13,871 bases of DNA from Terfezia claveryi (Eukaryota; Ascomycota; Pezizomycetes; Pezizales; Pezizaceae). The position numbers were made by a program, and so were the translations under genes. The stretch spans positions 1-13,871 of the forward strand of contig WHUX01000686.1 in the NCBI GenBank assembly GCA_015179025.1, in the 5' to 3' direction. Below are positions 6,535 to 13,871 of the stretch, one piece after another (the first letter of the stretch is position 1; each line of letters starts with the position of its first letter). The notes beneath the pieces are model-generated. The model ran no database searches and was not told where the DNA came from. It was given only the letters and a program-made list of their open reading frames with translations.

Positions 6535-9420
6535 CTAATCATTCAACTTGTTACATGTATTAAAATCAATCCTGTTATTAACCAACCAGACCCTATCTAT
6601 CTCGACTGGTATCAGATGTGCTATTCCTTCTATATCTGAAATCTTAATAACAGGCAGTGCCCCTTCGTCCTCTCGTTTTTCCATCCTTAACATCCTCTCC
6701 TCACCATGTGGCCTGCTAGAACCCTTTACTCTCAGAAATCTTATATAGACCACCTCATGCATTGTCCCCATTCCATTCATTCCCATCCTATTTTAGATCC
6801 TGAAAAGCCCTTACAGCCTAGCTACTATATGACTATCTAGTTGCCTACTGCTGTCTTGGGATCATGGCCTCCTTCTTACCCAGATCTAATCTGCCCTAAT
6901 ATTTCCATGCCTTTTAAAGGCTCTATCCCCTGTCCATCGAACATTGTGGGTTTCCATACCATCTCCTTGAAATTGCTGTACTACAACCCTAAGACTACTG
7001 ACATACAGCCCTTAGTACCTCTCGATCCCATCCCAGTCTCCTGTAGCAACTCTCAAATAACTATTGACATGGGGGTAATACCAAAACTCACCAATTAGGT
7101 TCGGGATTCAGAGGGTTTATGTAAGCACTGACAGTGGTTGTACCATTGCGTTTCTTGACTGCGGCTGCCCAGACAATCTCAGATCCTCTTTATTTAATGT
7201 CATACCTTCTACATCTTTTTTTATCTTCATAACTAGAGCCTTTATCTCAGCATTGAACGTCATCTCCTTATCCCATGCACATAAATTCAACTCCAACATT
7301 TTAAAGGCATGGTCTCTTATATGCATGTCAAGAATTTGGATTATTGTGTCAACCCTATTCGACCTTTTATAAGAATTCTTCAATGGCTTATGGAGGGACT
7401 CAGTAATTTCTGTCGAATACTATGGGAAGGTTCTAAATTCAATGATCTGTTCCACATAATACGTGAGAAGGTGTAGTTTAGGATAGTTGAATGTAGACTG
7501 ACCCAGCATATCAGTCACCAGGTGTTCTCATTCCAGACAATTTGGTAATGCTTTGATTGCCTTTTGCATGGCTGTGGTTGGAAAGTAACTCGAAATCATT
7601 GCCTGATGAGCCTGCATTACTGCCAGATCTTTAGAGGCCCTATTTGCCTTGGTATGGTCAACCTTACTTGCACGGAATTCTCCAAATACATAATGATACT
7701 TATGAAATTCCTATAGGTACTTAGTCATATATTGGATTGTCTCCCCTATATGACTTCGATATTGGGCAATTAAACAGAAGTCCGACAGCAGACGAACTGC
7801 ATGTATGGCAATTTTTACATCAGCCTAAGCAGCTGGCCCTAGATGGCTGGTGTCCTTCTTATAATGCATGGCGGCTGTGAAACAACTAAGAATGACCCAT
7901 TCTATACCTCGTATTTCGGTACCTCTCCACATTGTGATTTGGCGATACTGCTTCTATGGTGGAGTGAACCCTGCGTATCCTAGCAATATACTCCATATTT
8001 CATCAAAATCTACAAGCCATTTGTATTTTCCCAAGAACCCCTATATCTACTCTATCAAATTTTTCAAGACATCTAGGTGGATATTATGTAGTATGACTCC
8101 ATATACAATGCTTAGTGGGTGGACTGTAGGGAGACTCCATAGCGTATTCTAGATTGGCTTTACATCTAGAGTGGTTAACCTGTCAATAACAATTAATTTC
8201 CTTCATATATAGCAGGGCAGGTGATGGACCCATCATTATCATTAGCCTCTTATAGGCGCTTATAGCCAGTATAGTCATGCTGAGCGTAGGGTCGTTTAGG
8301 TAATAACCCAAGCTGATCTCGACTTACTATACATATTGGATACCAGTTGACTTTTATGCAATAGATATTTATATTCTCTATATAATCAGCAAGTCACATT
8401 GATACGATATATATACAATGCTGGATGTTCTCATCTCCATACACTATCTTTGACCCATTCGCCTTTACAAAGTCAGTCATTGCCCAACAAAGTCTATTTT
8501 AAGTTTGTCACCTTACCTTGAACATACAGACTAGGGGTGCTAAGATCTGTTCAATCAGTCAGTTTTGGGTCTTAAAGGAATCATACTTTTAGTTCCGAAC
8601 TGAGAATCCGATGAGGGACTTTGTCCATTTCGGGCCAATAGGTAATAGGCCTATTAAGATCTATGCTTAGCTTGATGGCTTATTTCGGATTATTGATTGG
8701 ATATTCCCGACACTTATGAAAATAGGCTACAACTTCTTATCACTGGAAAAGTTGGTCAACCATATCTGATCTGAGGTTATTAGAATAGGTACTAGGCTTA
8801 AGCCAACTGGGAAGGTCATCTAACAGGCTGTTAGTAGCTGTTTATTTTCATAAGGGACTTAATTAAAACCTACCTGCCTGTCCTACCACCAGTCTCCCAT
8901 ATTCATCTCCATATATACCCGGTTACCATACTGATCATAATGTTTCTGAGGTTTGAAAACCAGATACTGAGCATACACTTTCTGGCAGAGAAGATAACGA
9001 ATACACTATTCAATGTCCCTATAGAAAAATGTCACCTCTCTTTGCAGGTGGAAATTTACAGTCCTATGTTGCCATGCTGGTTGGTCTATTAGGGCTCGCA
9101 TTTTATTATGTCAGGTATGAGCAGACCTATAGCCAACCTCTATCGTCTGGGAGGTATCCAGAGGCAGCAGCTTATCTTTGAAAAATTGGTCAATTTGCTT
9201 CATTGAAGTCTTGCTCTGATGGAAGAATCGTGCAAGCTTATATTCATAAGTACTAGTAAATAGTAATAGTGAATTCTATAATGGGTTCAGAATGGGTATG
9301 AACAATGACTGCCGTGTAACTTATCTAACTTGGAGTAACTATGGAAGATACTCCTCAGTACATTGATAAGGACTCAATATGTCTGATAATATTTATGCAA
9401 TACTTAGTAATCTAATATTC
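6535..9420 (-). pseudogene. Plavaka-type (CACTA/EnSpm-related) transposase relic, full of stops
   Basis: The minus strand from about 9420 to the stop at 6535-6537 reads as one transposase of about 950 codons if its roughly 30 in-frame stops are passed. It uses one frame down to about 8200 and another from there to the end. Landmarks, N to C, are: KLARFFHQSKTSMKQIDQFF (about 9180-9239), an MGDWW-stop-D motif (8880-8902), a KPSS..ILIGLLP motif (8642-8683), LADY...NW.PIC (about 8327-8393), LHNIHLDVLKNL (about 8056-8091), YSTEITESLHKPLK (7378-7419) then SYKRSNRVD, and AHLIP...WLVNNRID (about 6550-6620). This order and these motifs match fungal Plavaka transposases as I know them. The N-terminal end, and any zinc finger there, is not resolved. 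The family name rests on motif memory, while the existence of the coding relic rests on the sequence. Confidence 0.8.
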
Positions 9421-9615
9421 CCAAGTACTATTAGAGTAGCTTCCGAACCATGTTCAGTCACTCATTTGTGACTCTAAGTACAGTGTCATCACTGTACTTC
9501 CAATGTTGCTTTAGGGTGCCTAACAGACTGTGAAGATTTGGCATCCACAGTTTCTTGGGGAGTTACAGTTCTTTCCCTAAGTGTTTTTTTTACAGATGTT
9601 GGCCATAGTGAACTG
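9421..9615. other. Interval between transposase relic and tandem array, no gene
   Basis: Apart from the inverted repeat at 9476-9499 and a T8 run near 9584-9591, nothing codes here. The extreme N-terminus of the transposase might extend into it, but I cannot follow the frame. Confidence 0.4.
9476..9499. repeat. Perfect 10-bp inverted repeat, 4-nt loop
   Basis: AAGTACAGTG (9476-9485) and CACTGTACTT (9490-9499) are exact reverse complements around TCAT. It lies just 5' of the transposase relic, so it might belong to that element's upstream region. There is no T-run to suggest a terminator. Confidence 0.7.
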
Positions 9616-10360
9616 ATAGTTGCAAAATTGACACCATATATTCTCCTATCAACTATTTAAGTTCCAAAAATATTGTATGCAGAATGGCTTTCACATACCC
9701 GATTAGCCAAATATATAGTCTTGATAGGGACTCTATTGATATTCAGCAATACAGCCTTGTTCCATATTTTCGGTATATACTCAATGATATTGGTATGTAA
9801 CTGAACTCTATACTAACTGCTAGTTGTAAGATTAACACCCCATACACTACCACTAACAATTTAAACTCCATAAAAATTGGATATCGGGTGGCTTTCATAT
9901 ACAACAATTGGCCGAATAGGTAGAGTCTCGATAGGGACTCTCTCGGTATTCAGTGATACTGCCTTGCACAAAGTGTTTGGTACAGCTCGATGATATTGGT
10001 ATATAACTAGGCTCTATACTAACTGCTAGTTGTAAAAATTAACACCCCATACACTACCATCAACAATCTAAACTCCATAAAAATTAGATGTAGGGTAGCT
10101 TTCACATACTATGATTGGCCAAATAGGTAGAGTCTTAATAGGGACTTTCTCGGTATTTGGCGATACTGCCTTGATCTAACTGTTCAATACAGCTCAATGA
10201 TATTGGTATGTAACTAGGCTATATAATAACTGCTAGTTAAATTAACACTTTGTACTCTGCTACCAATATCTAAGTTCCATAAAAATTAGAGGTGGAGTAG
10301 CTCACATACAACTATTGTTACAGTATCTAGGGCCTCTCTAGGACTCTCTGTGACCAGTAG
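9616..10360. repeat. Minisatellite, about 206-bp unit, three full copies plus a partial fourth
   Basis: Units start at 9616, 9820, 10026 and 10233, each near (c/a)tagttg or ctagtta followed by attaacac or attgacac; unit lengths are 204, 206 and 207 bp. Shared blocks include ccataaaaatt, a hairpin-like agagtct-gatagggact core, and tcaatgatattggtatgtaac. The lengths are not all multiples of three, and the units contain many stops, so the array is not coding. The fourth copy fades near 10360. The array sits immediately upstream of the transposase relic and might be a subterminal repeat of that element, but this is inference. Confidence 0.88.
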
Positions 10361-10501
10361 GTAACTATTTAGTTTAAATGCTTGAGGCGTAAGCTGGACA
10401 ATATTGAACTAAAACTAGACCTCATAGTCCCACAATCATAGAAGTTCTACTATACTAGGTATGTAGTCCCAGGTTGTACAGAATTAGTGGGTATGTAATC
10501 C

Positions 10502-10517
10502 ATGGCACATGTGCCAT
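10502..10517. repeat. Perfect 16-bp palindrome
   Basis: ATGGCACATGTGCCAT equals its own reverse complement and contains a CACATGTG E-box-like core. It could be a binding site for a dimeric regulator or simply chance; no gene flanks it. Confidence 0.65.
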
Positions 10518-10952
10518 AACAACTGTAGGTAAGGCATACTATATAGCCCAGTGGTGGTTTGGTATCCATCTTTTTATGAGAGTCTTAGTATGAGACCCTC
10601 AAAGTAGTTATGATATAACAAAAAAAATCAAGAGGGGAGAAGAAAGGAATGACCATAGTCTTTGAATAATGCCAAGACAGCTTGTCATAGTACCAAGCAA
10701 AATTGTGTATTAGACCGAAAGTCATAGCCACATATTGCAAAGTGGTCTGAGAAAAGACATGCACAAAAAAGGGGGTGTAAAACGGTCAGAGGGAAGACAT
10801 TGATATCTAAGAGGTTTAAATTAAAATGTGTAGAGATTTCAAACCCGAATGTAGTTTTTGACAGTATAGTTGTAAAGGGAATAAAGGTTTCTAGCTCACA
10901 GAAGTTTACAATGTGAGGTGAAACAAGAGAAAATTCTCTCTCATACTTATCC

Positions 10953-11033
10953 CAAGTACCTTAGCAAGTGTTTGTATGTAGTCCATACCTGTTGGGCAGT
11001 CACAAGCCACACACTAACCTGACTAGGTACTTG
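10953..11033. repeat. Inverted repeat pair, 9-bp arms
   Basis: CAAGTACCT (10953-10961) and AGGTACTTG (11025-11033) are exact reverse complements 63 bp apart. The match weakens outside the arms, so this may be a decayed fold-back. Confidence 0.45.
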
Positions 11034-11135
11034 TAAGCCGATATTGTGGTTATTGGCAGACTAGCCTAGTTGGTATCATAGCTAGACTTTGATTGTCTAC
11101 CACTCGTCTGGTTGCCAGGATATAACATTGACATA

Positions 11136-11206
11136 CTAGTCTGGCTTGATAATAAAAATTCTTGCAGGCCCATAACTTGGGAAGGGGCTAGTGCAAGCCA
11201 GACTAG
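11136..11206. repeat. Fold-back, 13-bp perfect arms (CTAGTCTGGCTTG)
   Basis: CTAGTCTGGCTTG (11136-11148) pairs exactly with CAAGCCAGACTAG (11194-11206), with 45 bp between. This resembles a very short MITE or hairpin element. No target-site duplication is evident. Confidence 0.65.
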
Positions 11207-11326
11207 CCTATAACATAGGGCTATGGTATTCTGGTTGGGGCCTTCGGTAGCTGGTTGTACTTCTGTAATATGTGGCTTGGCACTAACATAAGGTAAGTAT
11301 GCACTACCTAGTAATAACTTGACCTA

Positions 11327-11387
11327 GTGCAACTAGACTAGTGAGAGCTAATTATTCCTGCGAGCTAATAAACAAGTCTAGTTGCAC
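11327..11387. repeat. Fold-back, 13-bp perfect arms (GTGCAACTAGACT)
   Basis: GTGCAACTAGACT (11327-11339) pairs exactly with AGTCTAGTTGCAC (11375-11387) around a 35-bp spacer that itself repeats gagcta. It shares the CTAGTCT/AGACTAG core with the fold-back at 11136-11206, suggesting related elements or one nested, decayed palindrome. Confidence 0.65.
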
Positions 11388-12710
11388 GACCCTCCTAGAC
11401 AGAATGGGCATTATCATTTCCCAACCCTACTGTTTCCCAATAGTCACTTTGTGCCATTCATCTCGCATTATAGTCAAGATATCAGTCAACTGCATAAAGT
11501 AACAAAATGGCCATTAGGGTGACCTTAAGGTATAACCAATCATATGTGATCAGGAGTATAACTTAGACTAAATCAAGTAATTGCTAATAATATCTATTCC
11601 CTAACCAGGCTAGTCCTGACTATTTTTATGTTCCCTTTATTATATTCACTTTTTATATTAATCAAACTTTAGTTATAATGTTCTGTACTGTAAGCTCTTT
11701 GGTAGCTCCAACTCGTAAATGAAATGATGGCTATAGTCAAGTCCGTATCCTCTATATGACAGTATCATCTTCCCCCTTCATAGTTCCTGAATATCCCTAA
11801 AGTTCTTAAATAGGCAACAACCTGTTGTTATACCATATTTGAGATATCATGATAGAAGTTTACGAAACGGCAAATACAAAGTCTATTTAGTTCTCTATTC
11901 CATTGTAAGCAGACTCATAGAGGCTGTGCATATACTTCCACTAACGATCTACCCAGTCCAGCTAGCTAGCCAGCATGTGGCCAAAAAGGAAACAACTAGA
12001 TGCCAATAAAGATTCAGAGGATAACTATCATGTAACAAGGTCCAACTATAGCCATGCAAAACTGGTTGAATTTTTCGAGGAAGAGGTTCTAGAAAACCTG
12101 TATGGGCTCTGGAGGTAAGATATAGCTCATATAATGAAACAAAGTAGCATCTACGGACCCCAAAGGGCTGGAACGGATGAATGGACTACCTTTCTTAAGC
12201 ATACTGCAGCTCTCCCAATAATAGCTCCTATCAGTCAAATTAACTTCCTGACCAATAAGTCCATTAGCTAGGTGGTCAATATCTTGGCTCAAGACATTGC
12301 TAAGAAAGTGCATAGTAGGGCTGTTGTTAGGGATAAGGTAGTGAAAGCTGTATGTGAGGCACATGTAGTAAAATATCCAGATGATCTGAGCCCCCTAACA
12401 CTTAGAAAGCTACTGCCACCCCTTCCTACAGTACTGCAAGACACTAACATAGTAATGATAGATACTTCGATTGGGAACTCTCAACCTAAGAGAAGTAGGG
12501 TACAAGAGACCATTAAGGGTCTACAACGAAAGGATATGAAATGGAAGCAGGAAGATGACTAGGATGAGAATGAGAACAAGGATAATGAAGTGGATGCAAA
12601 GAACTGAGACAGATATTGAGGGGGCCTAAGCACATTATAGTGGCGAGTAAGGGTAAGGAATATCCAAAACTGGTATTGAAGGAGGGTAAAGGGATAGTGG
12701 GGTAGGTACT

Positions 12711-13240
12711 AAGGGGATTGTGAGACTTCAAGGGACACGAACATCCAAGAAGGTTGTGAATATTAAGAGGATGATGAGGAGGAGGAGGAGGAAGCTCCAA
12801 AAATATCAAGACAGAAGCGGGACCAGGAGTGTAGGGGGAGGTAAGGGGATTGTCAGACCTCAAGTGACACGAACATCCAAGACGGCTGTGAACATTGAAC
12901 AGGATAATAAGAAGGAGGAAGAGGAGGTTCCGAAAAATATTAAGACGAGAAGTGGGAAGGTGAAGGTGGGGAAGGTAAGGGGATTGTGAGACCTAAAGGG
13001 ATATAAACATCAAAAAAGTTGTGGATGATGAGGAGGAAGCAGAGGCACTCATATACACCAAGTCCAAAAGCAGGACAGAGAGTGTAGGGACAGGTAAGTA
13101 GATTGTGGACCTAAAGGGACCGAACATCCAAAAAGGTTGTAAATTGAAGAGGATAATAGGGAGAAGAAGAAGGAGGAGTAGGAAGAGGAGGCACCTGTAT
13201 ACATCAAGACTAGATACAGGAAAGGGTATGTAGGGGTGGT
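12711..13240 (+). repeat. Coding minisatellite, four units of 119-145 bp
   Basis: Units begin at about 12711, 12843, 12977 and 13096, each with aaggggattgt or a close variant, then a RP(Q/K)GTRTSK-type codon run, then a GA-rich acidic block, then a short basic TRSG segment. A weaker preceding copy (gggtaaagggatagtg, about 12684) suggests the array began earlier. The first two units, 132 and 134 bp, keep one frame over most of their length (12720-12986). In unit 1 the acidic block reads as Glu/Asp only in a neighbouring frame, showing compensating indels inside the repeat. Confidence 0.75.
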
Positions 13241-13317
13241 AAGGGTTAGTGGAGGGTTAGGGTTGGTGGATGAAGGGGATGGTTAAAATGAGTGCAGTCA
13301 AGGTTACAAGGGTTCAG

Positions 13318-13450
13318 CAGGAGGAGGAGAAGTAGAGGAGGAGGTAGGAGGAGGAGGAGGTTAGGAGTAGGAGGAAGGTCAGGAGGAGGAGGAGGGTTAG
13401 GAGGAGAAGGAGGGTCAGGAGGAGGAGTAGGTGAAGGAGAAGGAGAGTAG
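13318..13450 (+). repeat. GGA/GAG-rich microsatellite
   Basis: This is an almost pure-purine run of gga/gag triplets with gtt/gtc/gta interruptions (ggttagga, ggtcagga), in frame with the Glu-rich tail. It probably expanded by slippage. The opposite strand gives an artificial Pro/Leu-rich frame. Confidence 0.85.
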
Positions 13451-13545
13451 TGTAGGTGAGCCTGTTGAAAGCCCTGAAGAGGCGGGACAGGGAGCACCAA
13501 ATGTGAAGAGAACTGTTGGAGGCAGTGGAGGGAAAGACTAGGGAA

Positions 13546-13871
13546 GGTTGTGCAAATACCAGGGAAGGGAGTAAAAAGAGTGTAACTAGAGCTGCTGAGG
13601 GATTTTTATTTGATTTGAGTTTAAATTTTTATATAGTACCTATGATATTGTTAGTCATGGATTTTGATATGTTTGACAAGGAAGGATTGTGGTATGATGC
13701 ATTGGGAAATTTTTTTTTGGACAGTGGAAGAATATGAACATCAATGTGTCGGGATTTTTATGAGTTTGACAGGGAGGTTTGAATGTATAGTATGTTTCAG
13801 AAGTACTTTTTTTTCCCCCGATCTGGCTTGGAAATTATTATTGGTAACAGATGGTGAGTGTCAGGACTTGT
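13546..13871. other. T-rich 3' region, no supportable gene
   Basis: A frame from about 13516 to 13737 (ending in TGA) starts with GKTREG-like residues that may be the true C-terminal tail of the preceding pseudogene after a frame change. It then becomes hydrophobic and T-rich (FLFDLSLNFYIVP), more like a translated 3' UTR. Two loosely similar segments (atgtttgacaaggaagg near 13669, gagtttgacagggagg near 13762), each followed by T8-9, suggest a small duplication. Confidence 0.4.

Larger units (their letters stand above)
10361..11974. other. Gene-free AT-rich interval with palindromes
   Basis: No reading frame of useful length exists on either strand, and I could not find a protein signature through stops. 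It holds a 16-bp palindrome (10502-10517), an A8 run near 10620, and three inverted-repeat pairs between 10953 and 11387, all annotated separately. The segment just before 11975 may be the 5' flank of the next pseudogene; no clear promoter was identified. Confidence 0.5.
11975..13545 (+). pseudogene. Unrecognised fungal protein relic with acidic repeat tail
   Basis: From the ATG at 11975 one frame stays protein-like to about 12595, broken only by TAA (12116-12118), TAG (12269-12271) and TAG (12560-12562). It contains a DEWTTFLKHTA motif, an amphipathic helix region (NILAQDIAKKVHSRAVVRDK) and LSPLTLRKLLPPLPTVLQDT, then basic QPKRSR. Reading moves to another frame at about 12598 (RQILRGPKHIIVASKGKEY). 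A tandem coding repeat follows (12711-13240), then a Glu/Gly-rich tail (about 13259-13545) ending near GEPVESPEEAGQ. I do not recognise the family. The charged repeats and the basic cluster suggest a nuclear or chromatin-associated protein, or an accessory protein of a mobile element; that is only a guess. Both TAGs and the TAA are reachable by single transitions. The exact 3' end is uncertain. Confidence 0.6.

Noticed and set aside
6841..7098. 85-codon + strand frame
   Set aside because: It is antisense to the transposase relic, which reads as family-like protein on the minus strand here.
7868..8152. 94-codon + strand frame
   Set aside because: It is antisense to the LHNIHLD...IEW region of the transposase relic; this side shows no family features.
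423..9420. Reassigned stop codons or programmed readthrough as an explanation for the many TAG/TGA/TAA
   Set aside because: All three stops occur, together with indels and loss of zinc-binding residues, which indicates pseudogenes, not an alternative code.
12089..12364. 91-codon minus-strand frame
   Set aside because: It is antisense to the longer protein-like + strand reading from 11975, which stays in one frame across this interval.
13254..13264. GGGTTAGGGTT as an interstitial telomere repeat
   Set aside because: Fewer than two TTAGGG units lie within a G-rich repeat tract; chance is the simpler explanation.
13246..13500. Pro/Leu-rich minus-strand frame
   Set aside because: It is an artefact of the GGA/GAG microsatellite read on the opposite strand.
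1..13871. CRISPR array, tRNA or rRNA genes, bacterial operons
   Set aside because: No short regularly spaced direct repeats, cloverleaf or rRNA motifs were seen; the tandem repeats have no spacers of uniform unique type.

Overview
The window looks like a gene-poor, transposon-derived stretch of a fungal nuclear genome, most likely a filamentous ascomycete. The evidence is a chromodomain-bearing Ty3/gypsy element of the fungal Tf-like type, a Plavaka-type (CACTA-related) transposase relic, heavy transition decay, many small repeats, and no intact gene anywhere. Truffle-like Pezizomycetes would fit, but that is an inference from element style, not something the sequence proves. I see no rRNA, tRNA, CRISPR array or bacterial-type operon.

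Layout. Positions 1-5208 hold a GC-richer, + strand Ty3/gypsy retrotransposon: a partial LTR/leader (1-422), a broken gag (423-1429) and a broken pol (1477-5208) in the order protease, proline-rich linker, reverse transcriptase, RNase H, integrase, chromodomain. Nearly every interruption is a transition-type stop (TGG, CAG, CAA or CGA to a stop) or a small indel. No matching 3' LTR is recognisable. From about 5209 the DNA becomes AT-rich and repetitive, with a 42-bp tandem repeat near 5470-5570 and a C-rich low-complexity tract near 6020-6320.

Positions 6535 to about 9420 on the minus strand hold what I consider the most useful recovery: a transposase relic of about 950 codons, with about 30 in-frame stops and one clear frame change. 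Its stops break it into pieces too short to call as genes, but read through them it follows the fungal Plavaka transposase from N-terminal third to C-terminus. Immediately 5' of it is a roughly 206-bp tandem array (9616-10360). Positions 10361-11974 are non-coding, with several perfect palindromes and fold-backs built around a CTAGTCT/AGACTAG motif.

Positions 11975 to about 13545 on the + strand hold a second cryptic pseudogene. It has an unrecognised N-terminal domain, then four tandem copies of a 119-145 bp coding repeat (basic TRTSK-type motif plus acidic stretch), then a Glu/Gly-rich GGA-repeat tail. The window ends in T-rich DNA with no gene.

The three coding relics do not work together as a pathway. 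What links them is the same pattern of decay, in which many changes are CpA to TpA (TpG to TpA on the other strand), as expected of RIP-like mutation or of deamination of methylated cytosine.
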